The notes beneath the pieces are model-generated. The model was not told where the DNA came from and searched no databases. It saw only the letters and a program-made list of their open reading frames with translations. Position numbers and translations under genes: made by a program. A stretch of 64,000 nucleotides of DNA from Sphaerisporangium perillae (GTDB lineage: Bacteria > Actinomycetota > Actinomycetes > Streptosporangiales > Streptosporangiaceae). Positions within the stretch are counted from its first letter, which is position 1. Each line of letters begins with the position of its first letter. The stretch spans positions 1-64,000 of the forward strand of contig NZ_JALLPO010000009.1 in assembly GCF_023276435.1 (NCBI RefSeq). Reading direction: 5' to 3'. Below are positions 44,710 through 56,378 of this stretch, piece by piece.

Positions 44710-47382
44710 TCAGGAGAGCGCCTCCTGGATCGCGTGCTCGACGGCGCCGAGCGCCTCGCCGATCGCCTCAGGCCGCGCTCCACCGCCCTGCGCGACGTCG
44801 TCCTTACCGCCACCGCCACCCCCAAGTGCCTTGGCGGCGACGCCGACCAGTCTCCCGGCCTTGAGTCCCCGGGCGCGCCCCGCATCGTTCACAGCGGCGA
44901 CCACGACCGGCCGGTCGGCGGGAACCCCGGCGATCACGATCATCGCAGCGCGGTCACCGGGGAACCGGCCGCGCACGTCTAGGGCGAGTTTACGCAGGTC
45001 ATCGGCCGAAGTGCCGTCAGGCGCGCGGTGGGTCACGACCGAGACGCCCTCGACGTCGCGGGCGGAGGCCGCCAGCTCGCCCGCCACCGCGAGCACCTGG
45101 GCCGAGCGGAGCCTCTCAAGCTCCCGCTCGGCCGTGCGCAGGCGGGTGACGATGCCCTCGACACGCTCGGGCAGCTCCTCGCGCCGGGCCTTGAGCTGCT
45201 CGCTGATCTGGGCGACCAGCACGCTCTCGCGGGCGAGGAACCGGAAGGCGTCGATGCCGACCAGGGCCTCGACCCGGCGCACGCCGGCGCCGATGGAGGC
45301 CTCGCCCAGCACCTTGACCAGGCCCAGCTGGCCGGAGCTCGCGACGTGGGTGCCGCCGCACAGCTCGCGGGAGTAGTCGCCGACCTCGACGATGCGGACC
45401 TCGTCGCCGTACTTCTCGCCGAAGAGCGCCAGCGCGCCCATCGAACGGGCCTCGCTGAGCGAGGTGTGGTAGGCGTGGACCTTCAGGTCGTTGATCAGGA
45501 TCGCGTTGACCTCGTCCTCGACGTCCCGCAGCACGGTCGGGGGGACGGCTCCGGCCGCGGTGAAGTCGAACCGGAAGCGCCCAGGGGAGTTCTCCGAGCC
45601 GGCCTGGGCCGCGCTCTCGCCGAGCGCGTTGCGGAACCCGCGGTGCACCAGGTGGGTCGCGGTGTGGCTGCGCGAGATCGCCCGTCGGCGCTCGATGTCG
45701 ATCTCGGCCTGCGCCTGGTCTCCCACGCGGATCTCACCGCCGGTGACCTTGCCGCGGTGCACGACCAGCCCGGCGAACGGCGACTGCACGTCGACGATCT
45801 CGACCTGGGCTTCGCCGGTGCGGATGATCCCCTGGTCGGACAGCTGGCCGCCGCCCTCGGCGTAGAAGGGGGTGCGGTCGAGCACGATCTCCACGGTGGT
45901 GCCCGCGCCGGCCGCCGGGACCGAGACCCCGTCGACGAGCACGCCGATGACGCCGGCCTCGGCCGTGGTCTGGTCGTAGCCGAGGAACTCGACCTTGCCG
46001 GCCCGGTCGAGCATCTCGCCGAGCACGGAGATGTCGGCGTTGCCGGTCTTCTTGGCCACGGAGTCGGCCTTGGCGCGGTCGCGCTGCTCGTTCATCAGGC
46101 GGCGGAAGCCGTCCTCGTCGACCTGCAGGCCCTGCTCGGCGGCCATCTCCAGCGTCAGGTCGATCGGGAAGCCGTAGGTGTCGTGCAGCTGGAACGCCTG
46201 GCCGCCGGCCAGCGTGGTGACGCCCTTGCGCTTGTTCTCCTCGACCGCCGCGTCGAAGATGGCGGTGCCGGTGCGCAGGGTGCCGAGGAAGGAGACCTCC
46301 TCGGCGTCGATCACCATGTGGATGTTGGCGGCGTCGCCCTTGAGCTCGGGGTACTGCTGGCCCATCGCCTCGATCGTCGTGGCGGTGAGCTCGTGCATGT
46401 AGCGCTCCTCGCCCGAGCCGAGCAGGCGCAGGTTGCGGATCGCGCGGCGCAGCATGCGGCGCAACACGTAGCCCCGGCCCTCGTTGGAGGGCAGCACGCC
46501 GTCGCCCACGAGCATGACGCCGGCCCGCAGGTGGTCGGCGATGACACGCAGCGAGACGTCCGCGCGGGCGTTCCGGCCGTAGCGGGACTTGGTGAGCTCG
46601 GCCGCCCTGTCGAGGATCTTGTAGGTGGTGTCGATCTCGTAGATGTTGTCGACGCCCTGCAGGATCGCCGCCATGCGCTCGAGGCCCATGCCGGTGTCGA
46701 CGCTCTTGGCGGGCAGCTCTCCGGCGACGTCGAAGTCGACCTTGCTGCGCACCGTGCTGAGCTGGAACTGCATGAAGACGTTGTTCCACACCTCGAGGTA
46801 GCGGTTCTCGTCGGCGACCGGGCCGCCTTCCTTGCCGTACTCGGGGCCGCGGTCGTAGTAGATCTCGGAGCAGGGGCCGCCCGGACCCGGCACGCCCATG
46901 TGCCAGTAGTTGTCCGCCAGACCGCGGCGCTGGATGCGCTCGGCGGGGATGCCGACCTTGTTGTGCCAGATGTCGTAGGCCTCGTCGTCGTCGTGGTAGA
47001 CGGTGACCCAGAGGCGCTCCTCGGGGAAGCCGAAGCCGCCCTCGGACTCGGGCTTGGTCAGCAGCTCCCAGGCGTACGGGAGGGCCTGCTCCTTGAAGTA
47101 GTCGCCGAAGGAGAAGTTGCCGAGCATCTGGAAGAAGCTGGCGTGCCGGGTCGTCTTGCCGACCTCGTCGATGTCGAGGGTGCGCACGACCTTCTGGGCA
47201 CTGGCCGCCCGAGGGTACGGCGGCTTCTTCTGACCGAGGAAGTACGGCTTGAAGGGCACCATGCCCGCGTTGACCAGCAGCAGCGTCGGGTCCTCTGCGA
47301 CAAGACTGGCCGAGGGCACGACAGTGTGACCGCGCTCCTCGAAGAAGCGCAGGAAGCGGCGGGCGATCTCTGCCGACTCCAT
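44710..47382 (-). CDS. alaS: Alanine-tRNA ligase
   Basis: 890 residues, usual length. The class II catalytic core has [45 protein letters not shown] and [13 protein letters not shown]. The editing domain carries the zinc-type [11 protein letters not shown] (HxxxH) and CGGTHV. The C-terminal coiled-coil/DHHA1 region ends with [13 protein letters not shown]. It charges tRNA-Ala and clears Ser/Gly mischarging. It starts at ATG 47382, one base after the small membrane protein gene. Confidence 0.97.
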   Translation of the reverse strand: MESAEIARRFLRFFEERGHTVVPSASLVAEDPTLLLVNAGMVPFKPYFLGQKKPPYPRAASAQKVVRTLDIDEVGKTTRHASFFQMLGNFSFGDYFKEQALPYAWELLTKPESEGGFGFPEERLWVTVYHDDDEAYDIWHNKVGIPAERIQRRGLADNYWHMGVPGPGGPCSEIYYDRGPEYGKEGGPVADENRYLEVWNNVFMQFQLSTVRSKVDFDVAGELPAKSVDTGMGLERMAAILQGVDNIYEIDTTYKILDRAAELTKSRYGRNARADVSLRVIADHLRAGVMLVGDGVLPSNEGRGYVLRRMLRRAIRNLRLLGSGEERYMHELTATTIEAMGQQYPELKGDAANIHMVIDAEEVSFLGTLRTGTAIFDAAVEENKRKGVTTLAGGQAFQLHDTYGFPIDLTLEMAAEQGLQVDEDGFRRLMNEQRDRAKADSVAKKTGNADISVLGEMLDRAGKVEFLGYDQTTAEAGVIGVLVDGVSVPAAGAGTTVEIVLDRTPFYAEGGGQLSDQGIIRTGEAQVEIVDVQSPFAGLVVHRGKVTGGEIRVGDQAQAEIDIERRRAISRSHTATHLVHRGFRNALGESAAQAGSENSPGRFRFDFTAAGAVPPTVLRDVEDEVNAILINDLKVHAYHTSLSEARSMGALALFGEKYGDEVRIVEVGDYSRELCGGTHVASSGQLGLVKVLGEASIGAGVRRVEALVGIDAFRFLARESVLVAQISEQLKARREELPERVEGIVTRLRTAERELERLRSAQVLAVAGELAASARDVEGVSVVTHRAPDGTSADDLRKLALDVRGRFPGDRAAMIVIAGVPADRPVVVAAVNDAGRARGLKAGRLVGVAAKALGGGGGGKDDVAQGGGARPEAIGEALGAVEHAIQEALS

Positions 47383-47383
47383 C

Positions 47384-47635
47384 TCAGCGGCCGTCCTTTA
47401 CGTCGTAGTGGGTTTCTTTGAGGGTGTCGAGTCCGAACCGCGCTCGCAACTCGGTTTCCCTGCCGGCCGAAAGGCGGCGGACCTCGTCGGCGAACAGGCG
47501 GGCCTCGCCCGCCAGGCCCACGGCGCGATCGGCCGCGCGGCGGGCGATGTGGTCGGGCTTCAACGCTTGCAGCTTACGCATCACCCAGACCGCGATGTAC
47601 GCGCCCAGGGCCATGTAGAACAGCCGGCGGATCAC
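47384..47635 (-). CDS. Small membrane-associated protein, DUF6167-like
   Basis: 83 residues from GTG 47635, whose GTGA overlaps the stop of the DUF948 gene. An N-terminal hydrophobic helix (about 5-20, [14 protein letters not shown]) precedes a charged helical region ([30 protein letters not shown]). It is regularly found in actinomycetes between DUF948 and alaS. Function unknown; likely a membrane-tethered helix-rich protein. Confidence 0.75.
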   Translation of the reverse strand: MIRRLFYMALGAYIAVWVMRKLQALKPDHIARRAADRAVGLAGEARLFADEVRRLSAGRETELRARFGLDTLKETHYDVKDGR

Positions 47636-48024
47636 GGGCGCCACCGCCCGCCGCCCGAGTGGGACACCGCGCGTCCGCGGCGCCCGGTGAGGGCCGCGCG
47701 CAGGGCGTGCAGCAGAGCCGCGACCCTGATCAGCGGACGGGCCAGCAGCGCCGAGGCGACGCCGGTGACCTTCACCATGTTGCCGCTGACCTGTTTCATG
47801 TCGACCGCGATGGCCTCGACCGCGACCAGCTGGCGGTTGGTCTCCGCGACCGTGACGCTGACGTCGTCCAGCAGCGGGATGACCCGGTCGTTGAGGTCGG
47901 CGACCATCTTGGTGGTCTGGGTGAGCAGCCGGGCCAGCCTCACCAGCACCACTGCAAGAAAGCACACCAATATCGCCCAGAACATGGCGACGATGAGGCC
48001 GGCGACCTCTCCCGCGGTAAGCAT
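47632..48024 (-). CDS. DUF948 domain membrane protein
   Basis: 130 residues. One N-terminal transmembrane helix (about 7-29, VAGLIVAMFWAILVCFLAVVLV) is followed by the amphipathic DUF948 helix (LLTQTTKMVADLNDRVIPLLDDVSVTVAETN) and a basic C-terminal tail. DUF948 proteins resemble a methyl-accepting chemotaxis signalling helix in pattern but have no proven function. First of a tight DUF948-DUF6167-alaS run. Confidence 0.85.
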   Translation of the reverse strand: MLTAGEVAGLIVAMFWAILVCFLAVVLVRLARLLTQTTKMVADLNDRVIPLLDDVSVTVAETNRQLVAVEAIAVDMKQVSGNMVKVTGVASALLARPLIRVAALLHALRAALTGRRGRAVSHSGGGRWRP

Positions 48025-48152
48025 GTCGATGCGTCCCCTCGTAGGTGACCTACGGATGTCCGGCCCGGCTGGGGCGGTGGAATGCAGAGACCCTATCGCG
48101 CCGGGGCGCGGTGCCCGCGCTCAGCGCGCCACTTCGCGAGGTCGCCAAATGG

Positions 48153-49469
48153 TCACTGGCGGCCGCGCAGGAACTCGCGGATCTTGGCCCACCGGTCGGC
48201 GAAGTGCGCCTCGGCACCGTGGCGGGTCGGTTCGTAGTAGCGGCGGGCGCGGATCTCCTCGGGCGCGTAGTCCTGCCGTACCAGGCCGTGCTCGAAGTCG
48301 TGGGGGTACTGGTAGCCCTTGCCATGGCCGAGTTTGGCCGCGCCCGGGTAGTGGGCGTCGCGCAGGTGGCCGGGCACCTGGCCGATCAGGCCCTTGCGGA
48401 CGTCGTCCGCGGCGGCGCCGATCGCCTTGATGACGGCGTTGGACTTCGGGGCCAGCGCGCAGTGGATGACCGCCTGGGCCAGGTTGAGCCGGCCCTCCGG
48501 CAGGCCGATCATCTGCACGGCCTGGGCCGCGGCGACCGCGACCTGCAGGCAGGTGGGGTCGGCCATGCCGACGTCCTCGGAGGCGAAGATCATGATGCGG
48601 CGGGCCAGGAACCGGGGATCCTCCCCCGCCTCGATCATGCGCGCGAGGTAGTGCAGGGCCGCGTCGACGTCGGAGCCGCGCATGCTCTTGATGAACGCGC
48701 TGATGACGTCGTAGTGCTGGTCGCCCTGCCTGTCGTAGCGCACGGCCGCCTTGTCGACCGCCTTCTCGACGGTCTCCACGGTGATCTCGCCCTCGGGGAC
48801 GAGCAGCGCCGCCGCCTCCAGATAGGTGAGCGAGCGGCGCGCGTCTCCCCCGGCCAGGCGGACCAGGTGCTCCATCGCCTCCGGCGCGAGGCTCACCCGG
48901 CCGGACAGGCCGCGCGGGTCGCCCACGGCGCGGTCGAGGACCACCCGGACGTCGGCCTCCGACAGCGACTCCAGCGTCAGCAGCAGCGAGCGGGACAGCA
49001 GCGGCGAGATCACCGAGAAGAAGGGGTTCTCCGTGGTGGCCCCGATGAAGGTGACCCAGCGGTTCTCCACGGCGGGCAGCAGGGCGTCCTGCTGGGCCTT
49101 GTTGAAGCGGTGCACCTCGTCGACGAACAGGACCGTCTGGCGGCCGGTCATGCCGAGCTCCCGCTTGGCCTGGTCGATGGCCGCCCGGACCTCCTTGACC
49201 CCCGCCGAGACGGCCGACACCTCGACGAACCGGCGCTTGGTGACGCCTGCGACGACGTAGGCGAGCGTGGTCTTGCCGGTGCCCGGCGGGCCCCACAGGA
49301 ACAGCGACATGGGGGCCTCGCTCTCGACGAGCCGGCGCAGCGGCGTGCCCTGGCCGAGCAGATGGCGCTGGCCGATCACCTCGTCGAGGGTGCGCGGCCG
49401 CATGCGCACCGCGAGCGGCTCCTGGCCCTTGTGGGCCTCCTCCGCCGCCGAGTCGAACAAACTCTCCAC
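48153..49469 (-). CDS. rarA: Replication-associated recombination protein RarA (MgsA) AAA+ ATPase
   Basis: 438 residues from GTG 49469. AAA+ motifs: Walker [10 protein letters not shown] (about 60-68), Walker [13 protein letters not shown], sensor 1 GATTENPF. The helical lid [14 protein letters not shown], then the MgsA C-terminal tetramerisation domain ([43 protein letters not shown]) is complete. RarA acts at stalled replication forks with RecA and clamp-loader components. It stands alone between a DUF2231 gene and the DUF948 operon. Confidence 0.95.
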   Translation of the reverse strand: MESLFDSAAEEAHKGQEPLAVRMRPRTLDEVIGQRHLLGQGTPLRRLVESEAPMSLFLWGPPGTGKTTLAYVVAGVTKRRFVEVSAVSAGVKEVRAAIDQAKRELGMTGRQTVLFVDEVHRFNKAQQDALLPAVENRWVTFIGATTENPFFSVISPLLSRSLLLTLESLSEADVRVVLDRAVGDPRGLSGRVSLAPEAMEHLVRLAGGDARRSLTYLEAAALLVPEGEITVETVEKAVDKAAVRYDRQGDQHYDVISAFIKSMRGSDVDAALHYLARMIEAGEDPRFLARRIMIFASEDVGMADPTCLQVAVAAAQAVQMIGLPEGRLNLAQAVIHCALAPKSNAVIKAIGAAADDVRKGLIGQVPGHLRDAHYPGAAKLGHGKGYQYPHDFEHGLVRQDYAPEEIRARRYYEPTRHGAEAHFADRWAKIREFLRGRQ

Positions 49470-49525
49470 GCGTCGACACTACCGCCGGTGCGGGAGGGCC
49501 CACGGCGCCCGTGGCGGGGGCGCGG

Positions 49526-49987
49526 TCAGCGGGCCCAGGCCGCCGTGGCGCCGGAGTGGCCGGCCCGCGCGACGTAGTACCCGGCGGCGAGGGCGAGCAC
49601 CACGGTCACCACGGTCAGGATCGCGGTGGTCGTCTTGCCGAGCTTGCGGGAGGAGTAGACGAGCAGGAGCGAGCTGACCGCGAGGCCGAACGAGCTGAGG
49701 ACCAGCGGGCCGGCGTAGCTCTCGTGCTCGGTGATCCGCTGCCCGAGCGCGCCCTCTGGCAGTCCGGCCGCGAACATCCTCTCCAGGAACGCCTCGCCGC
49801 TCTCCTTGGCCACGAAGGCGGTCACCGGGGCGGCGATCGCCAGGAGCACCACGGCCCAGGCGATGGAGGGACGCACCCGGGGGACGACCCCGTACACCAC
49901 CGAGCCCAGGGCGAGCAGCGGGATGAAGATCACTGCGGCGTGGATCATCAGGGGGTGGGCGGGAAGCCCGAGAATCTGGTCGAACAT
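49526..49987 (-). CDS. DUF2231 family membrane protein
   Basis: 153 residues from ATG 49987. It begins MFDQILGLPAHPLMIHAAVIFIPLLA, the DUF2231 signature with conserved His residues (HPLMIHA) that may bind haem or metal. Four membrane helices are visible (about 12-32, 41-60, 90-108 and 118-140). A third possible ligand His lies in TEHESYAGP. Function unknown; cytochrome-like binding is only a family-level idea. Confidence 0.85.
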   Translation of the reverse strand: MFDQILGLPAHPLMIHAAVIFIPLLALGSVVYGVVPRVRPSIAWAVVLLAIAAPVTAFVAKESGEAFLERMFAAGLPEGALGQRITEHESYAGPLVLSSFGLAVSSLLLVYSSRKLGKTTTAILTVVTVVLALAAGYYVARAGHSGATAAWAR

Positions 49988-50278
49988 GTCATGACTCCTG
50001 TCGGTGGCTCGTCTCCTATACGGATACGGCCGGCAAGGGGTTCTCCAAGAACGGGTCGCGCGGTCCCCCCGGCCCACGCACACGCCCTCATGCTCGCGAA
50101 GGGGGCATCAAGCCATCGTAAAGAATTCCCCGTAGCAACTTTCCCCGCAGCAATGACACCCCGTCCGGACGGCCGCCGACGGAGGAGCGCCAACTCGGCG
50201 TTTTATACGGGCTCGACGTAAAGGCCGGTACGATTCCCGAGCACATCAAGTCATCTATCGGCAAATGGAAGGCATACC
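49988..50278. promoter_or_regulatory. Divergent intergenic region between DUF2231 and cyclophilin genes
   Basis: About 290 bases with no credible gene. The right part (about 50110-50230) is AT-richer and probably contains the cyclophilin promoter. GGAAGGCATACC just before GTG 50279 is its ribosome site. Confidence 0.35.
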
Positions 50279-51187
50279 GTGACCGACGTGGATCGCCAGA
50301 CCCAGCTGGCACGGGAGCACCGCGAGCGGCAGGAACAGCGCGCCAAGACCACCGGCACGTCCAAGCGGAACACGTTCATCGGCGCCGGCGTGGGGCTGGT
50401 CATCGTGGCCGGCGGCATCTTCGCCGCCACCACGCTCATGGGGAACAAGGAGGACACCAAGCCGGCCGCCGCCGCCAGCCCGTCCGCCTCCGCCTCGGCC
50501 GATGTCTCCGCTCCGGCCGCGCTGCCCAGCACGACGGCCAACCCGACGGGCGTGACCTGCACCTACCGCAAGGACGACAGCGGAGGCCTGGCCAAGAATG
50601 TGGGCCGTCCGCCGTCGAAACCGGATCTGAAGGCGAAGAACATGACCGTCGTCACCAACCAGGGGACGATCGTCATCGAGCTCGCCACCGCGCAGGCGCC
50701 GTGCACGATCAACTCCTTCGAGTTCCTCGCCAAGAAGAACTTTTTCGACAACACGCGCTGCCACCGCCTGGCCACACCGGAGACCGTCGGCCTCGGCCTG
50801 CTGCAGTGCGGCGACCCGCTGGCCAAGGCCGACGGCAAGAGAGCCGCGGACGGCACGGGCGGCCCGGGGTACCTGTTCGACGACGAGAACCTCGGCGGCA
50901 TCCCGCTCGGCAGGGGCACGGTGGCGATGGCGCAGGCCTCGGAGGACGCCAACTCCAACGGCAGCCAGTTCTTCTTCTCCTTCTCCGACGAGAACACCCA
51001 GCTGACCGCGTCGGGCGCCGCCTTCACCCCGTTCGGCGTCGTGGTCAAGGGCATGGACATCGTGGACAAGATCGCCAAGGGCGGCATCATCCCCTTCAAC
51101 GGCGACCCCCTGGCCGACGTCAGGGGCGAGGGATCCAACGCCCCCAAGCTCCCGGTGATCATCAAGGACGTGAAGGTCACCCGCTAG
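50279..51187 (+). CDS. Membrane-anchored cyclophilin-type peptidylprolyl isomerase (copy 1)
   Basis: 302 residues from GTG 50279 (GGAAGG upstream). A basic N-terminus (REHRERQEQRAK) and one transmembrane helix (about 32-52) suggest a type II membrane protein. An Ala/Ser/Pro linker (60-85) and a cyclophilin domain (about 118-300) follow: TNQGTIVIELATAQAPCTINSF, CHRL, LLQCGDP, GTVAMAQASEDANSNGSQFFFSF and FTPFGVVVKGMDIVDKIA. The active-site segment is diverged (CHRLATPET for FHRVIPGF), as in this actinobacterial subfamily. It would assist folding of exported proteins. A paralogue lies at 55450-56319. Confidence 0.9.
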   Translation: MTDVDRQTQLAREHRERQEQRAKTTGTSKRNTFIGAGVGLVIVAGGIFAATTLMGNKEDTKPAAAASPSASASADVSAPAALPSTTANPTGVTCTYRKDDSGGLAKNVGRPPSKPDLKAKNMTVVTNQGTIVIELATAQAPCTINSFEFLAKKNFFDNTRCHRLATPETVGLGLLQCGDPLAKADGKRAADGTGGPGYLFDDENLGGIPLGRGTVAMAQASEDANSNGSQFFFSFSDENTQLTASGAAFTPFGVVVKGMDIVDKIAKGGIIPFNGDPLADVRGEGSNAPKLPVIIKDVKVTR

Positions 51188-51204
51188 AACCCGCGGAACG
51201 GAAC

Positions 51205-51235
51205 GAGCCCCGGCGCGCCACGCGCGCCGGGGCTC
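51205..51235. terminator. Perfect 14-bp hairpin between convergent cyclophilin and aspS genes
   Basis: GAGCCCCGGCGCGC and GCGCGCCGGGGCTC with a CAC loop. It is 18 bases after one stop codon and 23 before the other, so it can act as a bidirectional terminator. Confidence 0.75.
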
Positions 51236-51257
51236 GGCCGTCGGAACGGCGCGCCGG

Positions 51258-53039
<1,782 letters not shown>

Positions 53040-53045
53040 CGAAAC

Positions 53046-53317
53046 TCCTTGAGCGTGGAGAGCCCCGCCTTCAGGCAGGGAGAAAAACGCGGCGTGGTGC
53101 CGCATGATTCGTTAATGTGTTCGGCGGTGGCGACAACCAAGCCGCCACATGCATGACCGGCACTCCCCTCGCCGCCGGGCCGGCGGAGAGGTGAAACGCC
53201 TGTGGAGCTGGTGTAAGACCTCAAGGAGAGTCCTCTCTGGCGGGCAACCGGCAGGGAAGCAGGAAAGCTCACGGGTGACCGTGGGAATCTCCCTCGTTCA
53301 CGAGGGGAGGAGGTCAA
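53046..53317 (+). mobile_element. IS200/IS605-type relic (right-end/omegaRNA-like) between hisS and aspS
   Basis: About 270 bases flanked by the aspS ribosome site and the hisS stop. A left hairpin, CCCCGCC-TTCA-GGCAGGG (53063-53080, one mismatch), and a right hairpin, CCCTCG-TTCA-CGAGGG (53291-53306), have the same TTCA loop. The right end GGGAATCTCCCTCGTTCACG followed by AGGGGAGGAGGTCAA resembles right ends of TnpB-carrying elements, which also form the omegaRNA scaffold. Another small stem, CACGG-GTGA-CCGTG, lies just before. The + frame before the end (GGQPAGKQESSRVTVGIS) looks like the tail of a TnpB. No transposase or nuclease core remains. TTGAG at 53049-53053 may be the insertion target. 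Identification is by pattern recall. Confidence 0.6.
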
Positions 53318-54573
53318 GTGGTCAGTTTCTCCTTCAACGTCGCGACGATCTCGGCGAGTGGTACGGCGGTCTGCTCGCCGCTCGCCAGATCCTTCAGTTG
53401 TACGGCTTCCGCCTCGAGATCTCGCTCGCCGAGGATCAGGGCGTAGCGGGCGCCGCTCCGGTCGGCGGCCTTCATGGCGCCCTTGACACCCCGGCCGCCG
53501 AAGGCCATGTCCACCGAAACGCCTGCCCGGCGCAGCTTGCCGACCAGCGGGAAGATCCGCCGCTTGGCCTCTTCGCCCAGGGGGATGGCGAATACGTCGA
53601 TGTGCCTGGCCCGCTCCGCGAGCAAACCTTCGGCCTCCATCGCGAGGACCGTACGGTCGACCCCGAGCGCCCACCCGACGCTGGGCAAAGGCGGGCCGCC
53701 GATCATCTCGCTCAGGCCGTCGTAGCGTCCTCCCCCGCCGACCGCGGACTGGGCTCCGAGGCCGTCGTGCAGGAACTCGAACGTCGTCCGCGTGTAGTAG
53801 TCGAGCCCGCGGACGAGCTTGGGATCGTCCGTGTAGGTCAGCCCGGCGCTGGTGAGCAGGCCGCGGACCTCCTCATGGTAGGCCTTGCAGGCCCCACAGA
53901 GGTGGTCGGTCACGAGGGGCGCGTTCACCAGCTGCGCCTGGACCTCGGGACGCTTGTCGTCGAGCACCCGCAGCGGGTTGATCTCGATGCGCTGGCGAGT
54001 GGCGTCGTCAAGGTCGAGCCCGCGCAGGAAGTCCTGCAGGGCCGCCCGGTACGCGGGGCGGCACTCCTTGCAGCCGAGCGAGTTGAGCAGCAGCCGCACA
54101 TTCTTCAGGCCCAGCGAGGCGTAGCCGTCCGCGGCCAGGACGATCAGCTCCGCATCCAGAGCCGGGTCCTCAGCGCCCAGCGCCTCCGCGCCCACCTGCG
54201 AGAAGTGGCGGTAGCGGCCGGCCTGGGCCTTTTCGTAGCGGAAGTAACTTCCCGAGTACCAAAGCTTGATCGGGAGCGCTCCACCGTACAGGCCGTGCTC
54301 GATGACGGCGCGCACGACGCTCGCCGTGCCCTCGGGGCGCAGCGTCAGGGACTGGCCGCCCCTGCTCTGGAAGGTGTACATCTCCTTGCTCACGATGTCG
54401 GTCGACTCGCCGACCCCGCGCGAGAACAGGCCGGTGTCCTCGAACGCCGGCGTCTCGATGTACTCGTAGCCCGCACGGCGGGCGGGCGCGGACAGCGCGT
54501 CGCGCACGATGAGTGCCCACTCGGAGCGCGGCGGCATCCAGTCGAAGGTGCCCTTGGGCGCCTGAAAGCTCAT
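53314..54573 (-). CDS. hisS: Histidine-tRNA ligase
   Basis: 419 residues from ATG 54573, which directly follows the TAA of the MBL hydrolase gene. HisRS marks: [13 protein letters not shown], class II motif 2 ([30 protein letters not shown]), HisA motif [15 protein letters not shown], motif 3 ([17 protein letters not shown]) and C-terminal anticodon-binding domain ([16 protein letters not shown]). It charges tRNA-His. Its TGA (53314-53316) lies inside the 3' end of the IS-like relic, so the insertion may have supplied the last codons or the stop. Confidence 0.96.
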   Translation of the reverse strand: MSFQAPKGTFDWMPPRSEWALIVRDALSAPARRAGYEYIETPAFEDTGLFSRGVGESTDIVSKEMYTFQSRGGQSLTLRPEGTASVVRAVIEHGLYGGALPIKLWYSGSYFRYEKAQAGRYRHFSQVGAEALGAEDPALDAELIVLAADGYASLGLKNVRLLLNSLGCKECRPAYRAALQDFLRGLDLDDATRQRIEINPLRVLDDKRPEVQAQLVNAPLVTDHLCGACKAYHEEVRGLLTSAGLTYTDDPKLVRGLDYYTRTTFEFLHDGLGAQSAVGGGGRYDGLSEMIGGPPLPSVGWALGVDRTVLAMEAEGLLAERARHIDVFAIPLGEEAKRRIFPLVGKLRRAGVSVDMAFGGRGVKGAMKAADRSGARYALILGERDLEAEAVQLKDLASGEQTAVPLAEIVATLKEKLTT

Positions 54574-55257
54574 TTACATTCCCCTGGTTGGGCCCGCGAA
54601 CGGCACCGCCTCGGCGAGATACGGATTCGTGGCGCGTTCGCGGCCGATCGTCGTCTGTGGTCCGTGACCGGGCAGCACCGTCGTGTCGTCCGGCAGCGTC
54701 AGGCAGACGCCGCCCAGACTCCGCAGGATGGTCTGGTAGTCACCGCCCGGGAGGTCGGTGCGGCCGATGGAGCCGGCGAACAGCAGGTCACCGGAGAACA
54801 TCACCTGTTCCCCTGGAAGCCTGAACGTCACCGACCCCCTGGTATGCCCGGGAGCGTGGTCGACCGTGATGGCCATGCCGGCGATGTCGAGCACCGCGCC
54901 GTCCGACAGCTCGCGAACGTCGTCGGGCTCGGTGAACCTCAGCCCGCCGAAGAGCTGCTGGCGGGCCATGAGCGACAGGCCCTTGCCGGGGTCGGTCAGC
55001 AGCTCGCGATCCTCGGGGTGGATCCAGGCGGGCACATCCCGCGCTCCGCAGACCGGCGCGACCGACCACACATGATCGATGTGACCGTGCGTGAGCAGCA
55101 CGGCGACCGGCTTCAGCCGGTGCTCGCGCAGCAGGTCGTCCAGGTCCTTGACAGCGTCCTGACCTGGGTCGACGATCACGCACTCCTCCCCCGCCGCGGG
55201 AGCCACGACGTAGCAGTTGGCCTGGAAGGAGCCTGCGGGAAAGCCGTCGATGAGCAC
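54574..55257 (-). CDS. MBL-fold hydrolase (glyoxalase II-like)
   Basis: 227 residues from GTG 55257 (GAGGACC upstream). The metal motif THGHIDH (about 60-66) is the THxHxDH signature, with downstream ligands in HAPGHTRGS, FSGDLLFAGSIGRTDL and VLPGHGP. It opens with the typical FQANCYVVAP. The family includes hydroxyacylglutathione hydrolases and broader thioester hydrolases; actinomycetes use mycothiol, so a mycothiol-linked substrate is possible (inference). It is adjacent to hisS with no gap and likely co-transcribed. Confidence 0.9.
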   Translation of the reverse strand: MLIDGFPAGSFQANCYVVAPAAGEECVIVDPGQDAVKDLDDLLREHRLKPVAVLLTHGHIDHVWSVAPVCGARDVPAWIHPEDRELLTDPGKGLSLMARQQLFGGLRFTEPDDVRELSDGAVLDIAGMAITVDHAPGHTRGSVTFRLPGEQVMFSGDLLFAGSIGRTDLPGGDYQTILRSLGGVCLTLPDDTTVLPGHGPQTTIGRERATNPYLAEAVPFAGPTRGM

Positions 55258-55449
55258 GGAAACGGTCCTCGGTGTGATCGATCTCGTCAAGGAAAGCGGA
55301 TGGGAATGTAACCGAAGGGTACCGGTGCGGGTCGCCGGGCTGCGAACCATTACCCCGGGGCCGATACGATTCGCCCACTCCATAAAGGTGGCGGTCGTCC
55401 AGTGAGGCGGCCAAACAGGATCAACTCGGACAGTCGGGAGGGCGCAACG

Positions 55450-56319
55450 GTGGCGACCGGCAAGGACCGTCAAAAGCAGCTGGCACGAGAGCATTACGAA
55501 CGGCAGATGCAGCGACGCGCCGAGCGGCAGGCTCGGCAGAAGCGCGTGGCGATCTTCGGCACGACCGTGGGCGTGCTCGTGGTGGTGGGCGGCATCTTCG
55601 CGGCCGTCGCGCTGGTCGGCGGCGGCGGCTCCAAGACCGAGGCGGCGGCCTCGCCTTCGGCCTCGGCCTCGGCCTCCGCCGCCCCTTCGGCGGCGGCGGG
55701 GCCCAAGCCGTACGACGCGGCCACCGGCACGTGTGACTACGTCGCCGACACCAACGGCGCACCGGCGAAGAACGTCGGCATGCCGCCGGCGAAGCCGGAC
55801 AAGTCCGCGAAGACGATGACCATCGCCACCAACCACGGCGACATCGTGGTGGCTCTGGCCACCGACAAGGCACCCTGCACCGTCAACTCCATGGCATTCC
55901 TGGCCAAGAAGAAGTTCTTCGACGGCTCCAAGTGCCACCGCATGGGGCCGGCCAGCTTCCCGATGCTCCAGTGCGGCGACCCGCTGGCCAAGGCCGACGG
56001 CAAGAGCCAGACCGATGGTCAGGGCGGGCCGGGCTACCGGATGGCCGAGGAGAACCTCTCCGGCGCCAAGTACACCCGCGGAGTGGTGGCCATGGCCAAG
56101 AGCCAGGCGCCCGGCAGCACCGGCAGCCAGTTCTTCATCATCTTCGGTGACCTCCAGCTCCCCGCGGAGTACACCCCGTTCGGTACCGTCACAAAGGGGC
56201 TCAAAATCCTCGACGACGTGAGCAAGAAGGGCGTGCTGCCGGGCGGCCTGGGCGACGGCTCGGGGGCTCCCAAGGACCCGGTCGAAATCAAACACGTGAC
56301 AATCTCTGGCAAGAGCTGA
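55450..56319 (+). CDS. Membrane-anchored cyclophilin-type peptidylprolyl isomerase (copy 2)
   Basis: 289 residues from GTG 55450, seven bases after GGGAGG; an in-frame GTG at 55402 is less well placed. Layout matches copy 1: basic N-terminus (REHYERQMQRRAERQARQK), transmembrane helix (about 33-55), Ala/Ser linker, cyclophilin domain from about 108 (TNHGDIVVALATDKAPCTVNS, CHRM, LQCGDP, VVAMAKSQAPGSTGSQFFIIF, YTPFGTVTKGLKILDDV). It is divergent from the MBL hydrolase. The two copies bracket the aspS-hisS-MBL block, which suggests an old duplication. Confidence 0.9.
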   Translation: MATGKDRQKQLAREHYERQMQRRAERQARQKRVAIFGTTVGVLVVVGGIFAAVALVGGGGSKTEAAASPSASASASAAPSAAAGPKPYDAATGTCDYVADTNGAPAKNVGMPPAKPDKSAKTMTIATNHGDIVVALATDKAPCTVNSMAFLAKKKFFDGSKCHRMGPASFPMLQCGDPLAKADGKSQTDGQGGPGYRMAEENLSGAKYTRGVVAMAKSQAPGSTGSQFFIIFGDLQLPAEYTPFGTVTKGLKILDDVSKKGVLPGGLGDGSGAPKDPVEIKHVTISGKS

Positions 56320-56378
56320 CGTAATACAACCAAGGACGCACAGCGTCCTGGAGGCTGATTCGAGTGCGGGAGGACACG

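Noticed and set aside
45028-47421. A 797-residue open frame antisense to alaS
   Set aside because: alaS is unmistakable on the other strand; the antisense frame is low-complexity Val/Leu/Gly/Ala/Asp.
53149-55311. 720-residue + strand open frame over hisS and the MBL gene
   Set aside because: Antisense shadow; only its first 50 codons (the TnpB-like tail in the IS relic) look meaningful.
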